A DNA stretch of 52,847 nucleotides from an uncultured Ruminococcus sp. (GCA_902790475.1 CADASG010000005.1:1-52847); one strand, 5' to 3'. Shown: positions 26,219 through 35,050, counted from the stretch's first letter. Numbers and translations are program-made. Notes: generated by a model not told the origin, from the sequence alone.

Positions 26219-26255
26219 ACAGGGCATACAAGCTACTCAAGCCTGTGTGCCCTGT
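26219..26255. terminator. Bidirectional terminator between DUF1846 gene and fliB
   Basis: ACAGGGCATACAAGC (26219-26233) pairs with GCCTGTGTGCCCTGT (26241-26255) with one or two mismatches and a 7-base loop, and T-rich bases follow on the plus strand. Confidence 0.7.
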
Positions 26256-26266
26256 TCTATTATGTT

Positions 26267-27319
26267 TTATTGAAGCTGCTCCAAAAGAGCTATAAGGCTT
26301 TCAACGGAAAAGCGGTCGTCGGCGTCAAACTCCGAGTTGAGCTTTTCTGTGTTTTCATAGGAGTGCTCAACCTCCTTGGAGTAGCGCTGCAAAATCCTCA
26401 TTCGGGGATAGGGATATCCCTCTTCGGCAAACGCTGCGTCCATCTTTCCCGTCACCAGATAAGCGCAGACAATGCGCTTTATTGAATAGAGCACGTCGTC
26501 GGAACGCACCGCTTCAAGGTAATAGCGATACACATAGTAGAGTGCGAATTTTTCAAAATCGAGTTCAAAGTCACGTGAAATACTCAGAGTATCCGCCTGA
26601 GCCGCAGTTTTTTCAAGCGCGCTCCTCCATTGAGGACTCATGATCTCAAAGTCAAGGTGCATGTCAAAGATGAAGCCGCAGCCGTCAGCCTCCGCGTTTT
26701 CAAGACTAAGCGGACTCGGCTCTTCGCCGTTGAGCAGGCTTTGCACCTGAGCGTTGAATTCCAGACAATCCGCCAGCCGATAGGCAAAGGGTTCTTCTCG
26801 GTTGAGCAAAAAGCCGACGGTGCGTTCACGCGCCTTTATCAAAAAGCTGAGATAATCGTCGTCTTCATCAGCAGCGTCCAGCTCGGTCTCGCCTCCGAAA
26901 TCTCGATAGGCATCATTCTCCGCAAGCATAAGACGCGCCGCCTCAGGACAGGCGAACGAGAGGATATTCTCGCGGAAACCGCCGTATTCCACCCTGACTC
27001 TCGGAAAGTTCGCGCAGGTTTGACTCAGATGCTCCTCGCCTATCCCAATAAAAATATCGCAGAGCATATCATCGTTCCAGAAGGGACAGCGCCCGTTTTC
27101 CGTGCGGAACACGCGCTCGCCGTATTCGTCGGTCACTGCCTTGGAGCGTATCTTATCGCCCAGCGCTCCCTGAACGGTATTGTAGAATCTCTCGGTTTCG
27201 CTGTCAAGGTCAATATCCCAGTCCTTGCAGCAGCTGTCCTCGCAGCGGTTGGCTATACATTTGAATTTTTTATAAAAGGTCGGAAAAATATCGCGCATAT
27301 CATCACTTCCCGAAAGCAT
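26267..27319 (-). CDS. fliB: FliB-family lysine N-methylase
   Basis: 350 residues. Family features are MRDIFPTFYKKFKCIANRC with cysteines CxxxxCxxxCC (zinc or Fe-S cluster), a second Cys-rich segment CPFWNDDMLCDIF, and HLSQTCANFPR. FliB methylates surface-exposed lysines of flagellin in enterobacteria. Relatives are widespread in Clostridia, many without a clear flagellin target, and no flagellin is present here. It is translationally coupled (TAATG) to the DUF5640-like protein and through it to a cohesin protein, which suggests a non-flagellar surface target. A later start at 27298 is possible. Confidence 0.8.
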   Translation of the reverse strand: MLSGSDDMRDIFPTFYKKFKCIANRCEDSCCKDWDIDLDSETERFYNTVQGALGDKIRSKAVTDEYGERVFRTENGRCPFWNDDMLCDIFIGIGEEHLSQTCANFPRVRVEYGGFRENILSFACPEAARLMLAENDAYRDFGGETELDAADEDDDYLSFLIKARERTVGFLLNREEPFAYRLADCLEFNAQVQSLLNGEEPSPLSLENAEADGCGFIFDMHLDFEIMSPQWRSALEKTAAQADTLSISRDFELDFEKFALYYVYRYYLEAVRSDDVLYSIKRIVCAYLVTGKMDAAFAEEGYPYPRMRILQRYSKEVEHSYENTEKLNSEFDADDRFSVESLIALLEQLQ

Positions 27320-27786
27320 TATTTTTGACGTGTCAGCTTATATGTACGGTCAGTTTCATTATCGGATATGGTAAGCTTGTCTCCGTCAAGATAACAGGTG
27401 TAGTCCGCGTCTGAAACACTCGCTGAGCCGGTCTGCTCCGCAAAATCCACATGAAGAGTGCCGTTCTGCAGGGTGTAATCAAAATCATATTCACGAACCG
27501 CCGTTTTCAGTTTACCTGATTTTCCGTCATTAAAAACATAAGAGGTAACATCATCCGCAGCCCAGCTGCCCTGAAGCTTTTTAACATCGGTAACGGCATC
27601 ACCCGACGGCTTATTGTTTTTCGTGTTTTCCGTATTGTCAGACTGTGAAGCAAGGGATACTGTCAGTCCGACAGCGGAGAGCACAAACACTGCCGCGCAC
27701 AAAATCATAACCACGCGGTATTTTGGAAAACGCGGCTTTGAAGCAACTTCCGAACCGCTGAGCGCTGTGTTTTGTTCCATATCCAT
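27319..27786 (-). CDS. Single-pass membrane protein with DUF5640-like domain
   Basis: 155 residues. An N-terminal cytoplasmic tail (1-23) is followed by one membrane helix (about 24-45), then an extracytoplasmic domain with LQGSWAADDVTSYVFNDGKSG, typical of DUF5640-like beta domains of unknown ligand. The start has AAGGAGG upstream. It lies 3 bases after the cohesin gene and overlaps fliB, so all three form one operon. Function unknown. Confidence 0.72.
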   Translation of the reverse strand: MDMEQNTALSGSEVASKPRFPKYRVVMILCAAVFVLSAVGLTVSLASQSDNTENTKNNKPSGDAVTDVKKLQGSWAADDVTSYVFNDGKSGKLKTAVREYDFDYTLQNGTLHVDFAEQTGSASVSDADYTCYLDGDKLTISDNETDRTYKLTRQK

Positions 27787-27789
27787 CGT

Positions 27790-29295
27790 TTATTCCTCCT
27801 TACCGGTTTTACGGCGTTTTCCTATCACAGCGGCTGCCGCAAAGCCTGCGGCGGACAATACCATAAGTGTGATCCACAGCGGGATAAGCGAGCCGCTCTT
27901 TCCGGACGGATCATCGGGCTGAGATACGGTAGCGTCGGTTTTTTTGTCAGTCGTATTGCCGTCTTTGGGAGCGCCGATCTGTATGCGCTCGGTGCTGTCG
28001 GCAAACCTTGCGCCGCAGACCTCGCACTCATAGCAGGGCTTGCCGTTTTCATCCTTTGCTTTGCGAAGCTTGTGACCCGTAGCCGGGATCGCCTCGGTTT
28101 TGGTGTGTTCGGGATTATTGCGGCAGGTAAAGCGGCGCTCTCCCTGCTCAGTACAGGTCGGAGCCTTCACGACCTTGCCGCTGTCCCAGCTGTGGCCGCC
28201 GGCGCAGGAGTTGGAGGAGTTGCCGCCGTTATTTGATTTTTCGGAAGCTTTTCCGTCCTTTGTCAGCACGATCTCGCCGTCTGCGACCGAAGTGTGCAGC
28301 AGGTTGATGTCGCTGTCATATATCTCGCTGCCGCTGAGCTTTACCGTGTAGGACTTTGCCTGCACCTTATCCGTTGTCTCGAAAACCAACGTAAATGCCG
28401 TGCCCGTTCCGGTCATCAGACCGTTTTGAGAACCGAACGAGATCTTGGCGGAGCCGTCGCTTTTTTGCACGCCGCCGAGCGCAGGCGCAAGCTTGGTGTA
28501 TTCAACGTCCTTGAGCTTAAAAGCGCTTTTATCCCACGTAAAATCCAAATAGCCGTAGGCGTAGCCTGTATTTTGAGAGAAGCTCACGGGAAGCCTTACT
28601 TCCTCTCCTTTTTTGCTCTCTGCGGTCACGCTTCCTGTTTCGACGTTAAGCCTACCGTCTTTTACAGGCTGCTGCTTATCGGGGGACTGTGAGGACTGAT
28701 TTGAGGACGAACCGTTCTTAGAATCGCTCTTATTGGTATTATTTGAACTCTCGGTTTTGTCCTTCTTATCTGTCTTATCGGTTTTGTCGGATGAAGCGCC
28801 TGAGCCGCTGAGAGTTACCTCTCCGTTTTTCGTCTCGGACGGAATATCGTTGATATCAAAATCATATACCTCAGACTCGCTGAGGTTGATCGGATAAGTT
28901 CCCGCCTTTGCGCCGTCCGCTATAGTGAATACCAGCGTAAACGCCGTACCGTCGCCCTTGAAGGGCTCGTATGTCATCATATCTCCAAAGGATACCTTGT
29001 AATTGCCTTTTGAAGTAATGGGAGCAGCCGAGGACTGCATTGGCGCAAGCTTGGTGTATTCAACTGATTTTAAAACAAGCGCCGATTCATCCCACGAAGC
29101 GCGTACATAGCCGTATTCGTATGTGGGATTATCGGCAAAGCTCACCGGCACCTTTACGGTATCGCCCGGCTTCAGCGAAGCCTTGACGCTGCCTGCCTTT
29201 ATCGTCATCTTACCTGCCGCCGCTGCGCCGAAAGGTATCAGCATCGACACGATCAGCAAAACAAGCGAGAAGGAAACGATCCTTTTTTTCATCAT
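27790..29295 (-). CDS. Membrane-anchored protein with two cohesin domains (scaffoldin-like)
   Basis: 501 residues. Signal peptide 1-27. Cohesin-type domain 1 is at 29-164 and domain 2 at 215-346; both have LKPGDTVKVPVSF- or KKGEEVRLPVSF-like starts, the EYTKLAP turn, GTAFTLVF and the SGSEIYDxDI / SESEVYDFDI strand. The Ser/Thr/Lys linker at 165-212 is low-complexity. A Cys-rich segment (368-410: GHSW, PTCTEQGERRFTC, IPATGH) precedes a C-terminal membrane helix (470-491) and a basic tail, with no LPXTG. Cohesins bind dockerins in cellulosome and amylosome assembly. Two dockerin proteins lie at 38474 and 40364. It is first in the operon with the DUF5640-like and fliB genes. Confidence 0.85.
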   Translation of the reverse strand: MMKKRIVSFSLVLLIVSMLIPFGAAAAGKMTIKAGSVKASLKPGDTVKVPVSFADNPTYEYGYVRASWDESALVLKSVEYTKLAPMQSSAAPITSKGNYKVSFGDMMTYEPFKGDGTAFTLVFTIADGAKAGTYPINLSESEVYDFDINDIPSETKNGEVTLSGSGASSDKTDKTDKKDKTESSNNTNKSDSKNGSSSNQSSQSPDKQQPVKDGRLNVETGSVTAESKKGEEVRLPVSFSQNTGYAYGYLDFTWDKSAFKLKDVEYTKLAPALGGVQKSDGSAKISFGSQNGLMTGTGTAFTLVFETTDKVQAKSYTVKLSGSEIYDSDINLLHTSVADGEIVLTKDGKASEKSNNGGNSSNSCAGGHSWDSGKVVKAPTCTEQGERRFTCRNNPEHTKTEAIPATGHKLRKAKDENGKPCYECEVCGARFADSTERIQIGAPKDGNTTDKKTDATVSQPDDPSGKSGSLIPLWITLMVLSAAGFAAAAVIGKRRKTGKEE

Positions 29296-29387
29296 TTTGC
29301 CTTCCTTTCGTTTTTGTTTTCTATGTTATTCTATCACAGCGGTCAAAAAATGTCTACTCCCACACCTTCGATTTTTTTAAAAAGGAG

Positions 29388-29416
29388 TTGTATCGCAGCA
29401 AAAAATCCATTATAAT
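29388..29416 (+). promoter_or_regulatory. Promoter of the antiporter gene
   Basis: TTGTAT (29388-29393), 17-base spacer and TATAAT (29411-29416). The -10 is perfect and the -35 is weak. Confidence 0.6.
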
Positions 29417-29447
29417 AGTAGACAGAAAAATCAAGGAGATGTTTTTA

Positions 29448-30425
29448 ATGATGATTTTACTTAATATTCTTTTGTTGCTGCTCGGCTTCGCAGCGCTGAT
29501 AAAGGGCGCGGATTTCTTTGTTGACGGCAGCTCGTCGATAGCGCGTACTTTTAAGGTGCCCGGCGTTATTATCGGACTGACGATAGTCGCAATGGGAACC
29601 AGCGCACCTGAATTGGCGGTCAGTACTTCGGCGGCGCTTAACGGCTCCAACGAGATCGCTCTCAGCAACGTAGTCGGCTCCAACCTGTTCAACTCACTGA
29701 TGGTGCTGGGCGTTTGTGCTCTGATACGCCCCGTTCCGATCGATAACGTGATAAAAAAGCGGGACTTTCCCTTTTCAATTCTGATAACCCTGCTGATGTT
29801 TTTGGCTCTCGGTATCCCTGCGCTCGGCAAAATCAATTTCGGTGCGACCGCATATGCTGACACCGTAAGTGAAATCAGCCGTCCTCTGGGTATAGTTTTA
29901 CTGCTGCTTTTCATCGGTTACATGGTCATGCTGGTTATGGCGGCGAAAAAGAATAAAACCGACGAGCCCGAAAAGGAGCCGCTGCCGGTCTGGAAAGCGC
30001 TGCTGCTGATCGCGGTGGGACTCGCCTGCATCATCATCGGCGGCAACCTGGTAGTAGAAAACGCCAAAAGCATCGCGGCGGCGTTCGGCATGAGCGAAAC
30101 CCTTATCGGTCTGACGGTCGTTGCGCTCGGCACTTCTCTTCCAGAGCTGGTGACCTCGGTCGTTGCTTCGCGCAAGGGTGAAAACGGCATGGCGGTCGGC
30201 AACGTAGTCGGCTCAAACCTTTTTAATCTTATGCTGATTTTGGGCGTTTCGGGCACGATACACCCGATCGCGGTAAACTTTGCTTCGGTGATCGACCTGG
30301 GCATACTTCTTTTTGTATCTGGTCTCATATTCGTTTTCTGCCTGACAAAAAAAATAAGCCGCGTTGAAGGCGGCGTCATGGTGCTGCTTTATATTGCTTC
30401 GATGGTATTTGCCGCTGTAAGGTAA
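29448..30425 (+). CDS. Calcium/sodium antiporter (CaCA family)
   Basis: 325 residues with about ten membrane helices and the two inverted alpha-repeats that define the Na+/Ca2+ exchanger family: GTSAPELAVSTSAA with VVGSNLFN in the first half, and GTSLPELVTSVVAS with VVGSNLFN in the second. It probably exports Ca2+ in exchange for Na+ or H+. The ATG at 29448 has AAGGAG nine bases upstream; in-frame sequence before it covers the promoter and is not coding. It is a monocistronic plus-strand gene, divergent from the cohesin operon. Confidence 0.92.
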   Translation: MMILLNILLLLLGFAALIKGADFFVDGSSSIARTFKVPGVIIGLTIVAMGTSAPELAVSTSAALNGSNEIALSNVVGSNLFNSLMVLGVCALIRPVPIDNVIKKRDFPFSILITLLMFLALGIPALGKINFGATAYADTVSEISRPLGIVLLLLFIGYMVMLVMAAKKNKTDEPEKEPLPVWKALLLIAVGLACIIIGGNLVVENAKSIAAAFGMSETLIGLTVVALGTSLPELVTSVVASRKGENGMAVGNVVGSNLFNLMLILGVSGTIHPIAVNFASVIDLGILLFVSGLIFVFCLTKKISRVEGGVMVLLYIASMVFAAVR

Positions 30426-30456
30426 GAAATCTTTTTGGCAAATTTCCTAAATATTA

Positions 30457-30485
30457 TTGATTATAAGATTTAATTATGATATAAT
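30457..30485 (+). promoter_or_regulatory. Promoter of the flavodiiron protein gene
   Basis: TTGATT (30457-30462), 17-base spacer and TATAAT (30480-30485), 33 bases before the ATG. Confidence 0.75.
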
Positions 30486-30518
30486 CAATACAACTAATAA
30501 AATCGGAGGTATGCATTC

Positions 30519-32309
30519 ATGAACATAACAAAAGACATCCGCTATATCGGCGTAAACGACCACGAGATCGATCTTTTTGAGGGTCAATATATCGTTCCGA
30601 ACGGTATGGCGTACAATTCCTATGTCATTATGGACGATAAGATCGCGGTAATGGATACCGTTGACCGCAGATTTACTCAGGAATGGCTGGACAATTTGGA
30701 CAACGTTCTCGACGGCAAAAAGCCCGATTACCTTGTCGTACAGCATATGGAGCCCGATCACTCCGCCAACATCAAGAACTTTATGACCAACTTTCCCGAG
30801 GCTGTTATCGTGTCCTCCGCCAAGGCGTTTACCATGATGCAAAACTTCTTCGGCACTGCCTTTGAGGACAGACAGATCGTGATAAAGGAAGGCGACACAC
30901 TGGAGCTGGGCGCTCATACGCTGAACTTTGTGGCGGCTCCAATGGTTCACTGGCCGGAAGTAATGGTGACCTATGACAGCACCGACAAGGTGCTCTTCTC
31001 CGCTGACGGCTTCGGAAAGTTCGGCGCACTGGACGTTGAAGAGGACTGGGCATGTGAAGCAAGGCGCTACTACATCGGCATCGTCGGAAAGTACGGCGCA
31101 CAGGTGCAGAACCTGCTGAAAAAAGCCGCAAATCTCGACATTGAGATCATCTGTCCGCTGCACGGTCCCGTTCTCAGTGAAAACTTAGTCTATTACCTTA
31201 ACCTGTACAACACCTGGTCCGGCTACGGCGTGGAGACCGAGGGCATAATGATCGCGTACACCTCCGTATACGGCAACACCAAAAAAGCGGTTGAAACTCT
31301 TGCGGAAAAGCTTCGAGTTAAGGGCTGTCCCAAGGTCGTTGTCAATGATTTGGCGCGCTGCGACATGGCTGAGGCTGTTGAGGACGCGTTCCGCTACGGA
31401 AGGATAGTTCTCGCCACCACCACTTATAACGCCGAGATCTTCCCCTTTATGCGCGAGTTCATCAATCACCTCACTGAGCGCAACTTCCAAAACAAGACCA
31501 TCGGCTTGATAGAAAACGGCTCATGGGCTCCGCTTGCCGCCAAAGTTATGAAGAAAATGCTGGAGGGCTGCAAGAATATTACATACACCGACACCACCGT
31601 TAAAATCATGTCAGCGCTCAACGATCAGAGCAGCGAGCAGCTTGAAAAGCTTGCAGACGAGCTGTGCATGGATTATTTGGCTCAGCACGATGAGACCGCA
31701 AACAAGAACGACATGACCGCTTTGTTTAACATCGGCTACGGTCTGTATGTAGTCACTTCCAACGACGGCAAAAAAGACAACGGTTTGATCGTCAACACCG
31801 TTTCGCAGGTCACCAACTCCCCCAACAGAATCGCGGTCTGCATCAACAAGCAGAACTACTCGCATCACGTTATCAAAAACACGGGCATTATGAACGTCAA
31901 CTGTCTGTCTGTGGAAGCGCCGTTCAAGGTGTTTGAGACCTTCGGCTTCCAAAGCGGCAGAACCGTTGACAAGTTCGCGGGTCTCGAAAAGCTGAAATCC
32001 GACAACGGTCTGGTGTTCCTGTCCAAGTACATAAACAGCTTTATGTCGCTTAAGGTCGAGGATTACATCGACCTCGACACCCACGGCATGTTTATTTGCA
32101 GCGTGACGGAAGCGCGCGTGCTCAGCGATAAGGAAACCATGACCTACACCTATTACCAGAACAACGTTAAGCCCAAGCCCGAAACCGAAGGCAAAAAGGG
32201 CTGGGTCTGCAAGGTCTGCGGATACATCTACGAAGGCGACGAGCTTCCCGACGATTTCATTTGTCCCCTGTGCAAGCACGGAGTCGCAGACTTTGAACCA
32301 ATTGAATAA
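30519..32309 (+). CDS. Flavodiiron protein with flavin-reductase and rubredoxin modules
   Basis: 596 residues, four modules in one chain. The metallo-beta-lactamase diiron domain (1-245) has ligands H76, E78, D80, H81, H144, D163 and H215, all present. The flavodoxin domain (about 243-390) has YTSVYGNTKKA for FMN. A flavin-reductase-like domain (about 398-545) opens with IGYGLYVVTSNDG. The rubredoxin domain at the C-terminus has C564, C567, C582 and C585. Such proteins reduce O2 to water or NO to N2O and protect anaerobes; the appended modules let electrons reach the diiron site within one protein. The start has GGAGG. It is monocistronic, with terminator 32324-32359. Confidence 0.93.
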   Translation: MNITKDIRYIGVNDHEIDLFEGQYIVPNGMAYNSYVIMDDKIAVMDTVDRRFTQEWLDNLDNVLDGKKPDYLVVQHMEPDHSANIKNFMTNFPEAVIVSSAKAFTMMQNFFGTAFEDRQIVIKEGDTLELGAHTLNFVAAPMVHWPEVMVTYDSTDKVLFSADGFGKFGALDVEEDWACEARRYYIGIVGKYGAQVQNLLKKAANLDIEIICPLHGPVLSENLVYYLNLYNTWSGYGVETEGIMIAYTSVYGNTKKAVETLAEKLRVKGCPKVVVNDLARCDMAEAVEDAFRYGRIVLATTTYNAEIFPFMREFINHLTERNFQNKTIGLIENGSWAPLAAKVMKKMLEGCKNITYTDTTVKIMSALNDQSSEQLEKLADELCMDYLAQHDETANKNDMTALFNIGYGLYVVTSNDGKKDNGLIVNTVSQVTNSPNRIAVCINKQNYSHHVIKNTGIMNVNCLSVEAPFKVFETFGFQSGRTVDKFAGLEKLKSDNGLVFLSKYINSFMSLKVEDYIDLDTHGMFICSVTEARVLSDKETMTYTYYQNNVKPKPETEGKKGWVCKVCGYIYEGDELPDDFICPLCKHGVADFEPIE

Positions 32310-32323
32310 TACTCCTGAACCAA

Positions 32324-32359
32324 AAGAGGTCGGCACCGCCGACCTCTTCTCTTTATTTT
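32324..32359 (+). terminator. Terminator of the flavodiiron gene (also usable on minus strand)
   Basis: AGAGGTCGGC / GCCGACCTCT with a short loop, followed by TCTCTTTATTTT on the plus strand. It lies between convergent genes, so it may serve both. Confidence 0.82.
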
Positions 32360-32367
32360 GGGAAATC

Positions 32368-33537
32368 CTATTCACTAACTGCCTTTTTCACGATCCTGCT
32401 TTTTATCGCTTTACAGGCTGCTGAGGCTGCCTTGCCCATCAGGATAGAAACCGCAATGGCGCCTATCCAATATACCACTGCGAACTGCGTTAGGTTTTTC
32501 GGAAAATAATAAAACCAAAACTCCCCAAAATACATCCCGATATTGAAATCACCAAACCTGCCGAACATATCGCTCAAAAGGAAAAACACCGATTTTACAC
32601 AGAAAAAACCAAACATGTGGTGGATCATAATGTTATAGGTGTTGTCGGCGATCAGCATCACCGGCCGGCGATCCCTGACAGCCGGAGCAAGTATCCGCGT
32701 TACGCGAAGCCAAAACGCGATACCCGTAACAGACATAACAAACGGGAGCACAAAGCCGTTGTTAAAATTCTTCATGGACGACGGTGTATAGTCCAGATTG
32801 GTAAAGAAAAAGATAATGACCAGCTGAACTGCGAAAATGACAGCGAAATACGCAGCGCTGTTAAGATTGTCGCGCCGTTCAAGCCTGGAGCGGTAAAGCC
32901 GGCCGAACTGGTAGAGCGGCAGCATAAACATCACTCGCAGCAACAGCTTCATTGCGCCAGTGTTTATCTCCTGATGATTTATTGACAGCCAAACGGAAAT
33001 CATACCGAAAAACAGATACAGCGCCGTGAGGAAATAATCATTATCCGCCTTTATCAGCTTTAGCAGCTTGCGGAGCAAAACGTTTAATGCGCAGACAAAA
33101 AACAGAGGATATACAAACCACGAGCCGAGGTTGATTTTCAGTGCCTCGCCGTCGAAAAATGGCATAATCAACAGATTGTACGGCGTTACCTCTCCAAAGC
33201 AGGTATAATCGCTTTGCTGAAAAATATACACCAGCAGACCGTAAAAAAGATTCCACAGGTAAGCCGGAACAACCAGCCTCGTAAAGCGTTTGAAAATATA
33301 TCGAAGTGCGTTGTCCTCGTGTTTCGGCTTGTAAAAATAGCCGGAAATAAACACGAACAGTGAGATATTGAATGTGTAAGCCGGAAACCAATTGTACAGA
33401 AGCGGCAGTGCTTCACTGTAACAGTGGCCGGATACAATGATTATGATTCCGATTGCCGAAAGCAATTTGAACTGAAAATTTACTCCTTCCTCACGATTTT
33501 CGGGGAACGTAAGGGTTTTAGAATTTGCTTTATCCAT
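32368..33537 (-). CDS. Acyltransferase 3 family membrane protein
   Basis: 389 residues with about ten membrane helices and the acyltransferase-3 pattern: the catalytic-type histidine in IIVSGHCYSEA near the first helix, FVFISGYFY, and FKRFTRLVVPAYLW with the conserved arginine. Family members O-acetylate peptidoglycan, polysaccharides or lipids. Its placement near an ECF sigma pair and a polysaccharide exporter suggests envelope sugar modification, but the substrate is unknown. The start has AGGAG upstream. Confidence 0.82.
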   Translation of the reverse strand: MDKANSKTLTFPENREEGVNFQFKLLSAIGIIIIVSGHCYSEALPLLYNWFPAYTFNISLFVFISGYFYKPKHEDNALRYIFKRFTRLVVPAYLWNLFYGLLVYIFQQSDYTCFGEVTPYNLLIMPFFDGEALKINLGSWFVYPLFFVCALNVLLRKLLKLIKADNDYFLTALYLFFGMISVWLSINHQEINTGAMKLLLRVMFMLPLYQFGRLYRSRLERRDNLNSAAYFAVIFAVQLVIIFFFTNLDYTPSSMKNFNNGFVLPFVMSVTGIAFWLRVTRILAPAVRDRRPVMLIADNTYNIMIHHMFGFFCVKSVFFLLSDMFGRFGDFNIGMYFGEFWFYYFPKNLTQFAVVYWIGAIAVSILMGKAASAACKAIKSRIVKKAVSE

Positions 33538-33585
33538 TATTATGCTCCTGTAATCCTCTTTGACGTTGTTTGCATTTTATGAACG

Positions 33586-34572
33586 TCAGCCCCGTATCAC
33601 CGGAATATAAAAGGCCGACGGAGAATTGTCTGTCACGGTAAAAGCTCCCTGCGCCGCAACTGCGCCGTTTACATCACGAAATACCGCAGTATAGGTTCCG
33701 CAGGGCAGTTTAACACCGCGCGCCGACGGGGTATAATACACCGTGACTTCTCCTACTCCGTTATTGACGAGTACGATCGAAGTTGCACGATCACCCCCGT
33801 AATTGTTTCCGCGGCTGTCGTATATTGTGCAGTAAAGCTCAACCGGATAATCGCCCATTTTAAACGTCGTTTGAAGCTTTCCGCGAAAATAGTTTTTTTG
33901 GGCTGTTGTTGTATTTTCTGCCGGAGGCTTTTCCTCACAAGGATCCGTAGTGGGAATCGTTGCAGGGTCGGTGAAAGCACAGGGCTCCGTAAGCGGCTCG
34001 GTAAATGCGCACGGCTCTGTAAGCGGCTCGGTAAACGCGCCCTGGACTGTTGTTTCCGCAGGTTCAGTGAATGATGAAACAGACGTCGGAATCTCCTGCG
34101 CAGCAGTCGCCGCAGCACTGCCGTTATGACGGGAGCTTTGATCCTCGGAAGGATCAGACACAGCCTGATTTGATACACGCGATTCAGAAGCAGACGGAAA
34201 AACCGTATAAACCCTGCCGTCGCGAATAACGGTAACCGGCTGGACACCTGAAGGAGTGGTTTCTCCGTCGGCGGCGGAGTGAAGCTCTCCGTTTGTTTCC
34301 GAAACAATGCGCGTTTTGTCTGCTCCGTCTTTCATCTGCTGCGTGGTTTCAAGCTGCGGTCTTACCGCGACGGGGTCGCCTCCGAATACTCCTGTAAACA
34401 GGCTCAGCCCAACCAGAAGCATAAGCACCGCTGCTGCTGCGGAAACCGCGAAGGGTGACAGGAACCACGGACGGGTACTCGGCGGCGTCTGCTCGGGGAT
34501 TCGCAGCGCGTTTTGCACAAAGCTTTCGGGAGCTCTGAGGTTTTTCAGCTGTTCAAAATTGAATTCATCCAC
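33586..34572 (-). CDS. Membrane partner of the ECF sigma factor (anti-sigma-like) with FTEP repeats
   Basis: 328 residues. The short cytoplasmic N-terminus (1-37) lacks the HxxxCxxC zinc anti-sigma motif. A membrane helix follows (38-62), then a long Ser/Thr/Glu-rich extracellular stalk with tandem FTEPLTEPCA units, and an Ig-like C-terminal domain (about 225-328). It is encoded one base after the sigma gene. The GTG at 34572 lies eight bases after GGAGG, whereas the GTG at 34581 overlaps the Shine-Dalgarno sequence and cannot use it. It is likely a sensor or tether for the sigma factor, by position only. Confidence 0.72.
   Translation of the reverse strand: MDEFNFEQLKNLRAPESFVQNALRIPEQTPPSTRPWFLSPFAVSAAAAVLMLLVGLSLFTGVFGGDPVAVRPQLETTQQMKDGADKTRIVSETNGELHSAADGETTPSGVQPVTVIRDGRVYTVFPSASESRVSNQAVSDPSEDQSSRHNGSAAATAAQEIPTSVSSFTEPAETTVQGAFTEPLTEPCAFTEPLTEPCAFTDPATIPTTDPCEEKPPAENTTTAQKNYFRGKLQTTFKMGDYPVELYCTIYDSRGNNYGGDRATSIVLVNNGVGEVTVYYTPSARGVKLPCGTYTAVFRDVNGAVAAQGAFTVTDNSPSAFYIPVIRG
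33971..34040. repeat. 30-bp tandem repeat encoding FTEPLTEPCA
   Basis: Two nearly identical 30-base units (33971-34000 and 34001-34030) plus a partial third, in frame inside the anti-sigma-like gene. Copy number may vary between strains. Confidence 0.7.
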
Positions 34573-34573
34573 C

Positions 34574-35050
34574 TTACTCACCTCCGTAAATCTCTTTCAG
34601 CTTTTCCCTGCCACGTCTCAGCCGGGTTTTGACCGTGTTCTCGTTCAGCCGCAGGATTTTGGATATCTCCGACACGGGATAATCAAGAACATAGTACAGA
34701 TGGAGCACCTCACGGTATTTAAGAGGGGTTTTCAGCAGCGCCCACGACATGTCGGCGCTGTCCTCGTCAAACGATATTGACTGTTCACAGACAGCCGACA
34801 GCGATACGATACGGCGGTTTTTGCGGATATAGTTCTTGCATTCGTTGATCGCGACGCGGATAAGCCAAGCCTTTAGATGCTCCTCGTCGTTAAATTCCGG
34901 AGAACGAAAATACAGCGCAGCAAACACATTTTGAAAGCAGTCCTCCGCGTCCGCACGGTTTTGAAGGTGGGTCACGCACACGGAAAAGACAGTTTGGGTA
35001 TATGAAATCACAACCTGTTCATATGTCAACCCGGCAAACTGTTTTTCCAT
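34574..35050 (-). CDS. ECF-type RNA polymerase sigma factor
   Basis: 158 residues, typical for the group. Region 2 is at about 15-80 with DAEDCFQNVFAALY and EEHLKAWLIRVAINECKNYIRK, and region 4 at about 100-155 with LHLYYVLDYPVSEISKILRLNENTVKTRLRRGREKLK. It directs transcription of a stress or envelope regulon that is unknown here. The start has GAGGGG upstream. It is coupled to the downstream membrane partner, the usual sigma/anti-sigma gene order. Confidence 0.92.
   Translation of the reverse strand: MEKQFAGLTYEQVVISYTQTVFSVCVTHLQNRADAEDCFQNVFAALYFRSPEFNDEEHLKAWLIRVAINECKNYIRKNRRIVSLSAVCEQSISFDEDSADMSWALLKTPLKYREVLHLYYVLDYPVSEISKILRLNENTVKTRLRRGREKLKEIYGGE

Noticed and set aside
27790-27900. 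Sortase anchor on the cohesin protein
   Set aside because: No LPXTG or close variant precedes the C-terminal membrane helix, so it is better described as membrane-anchored.
33971-34040. CRISPR-like array
   Set aside because: The 30-base units are directly tandem, in frame and coding, with no spacers.
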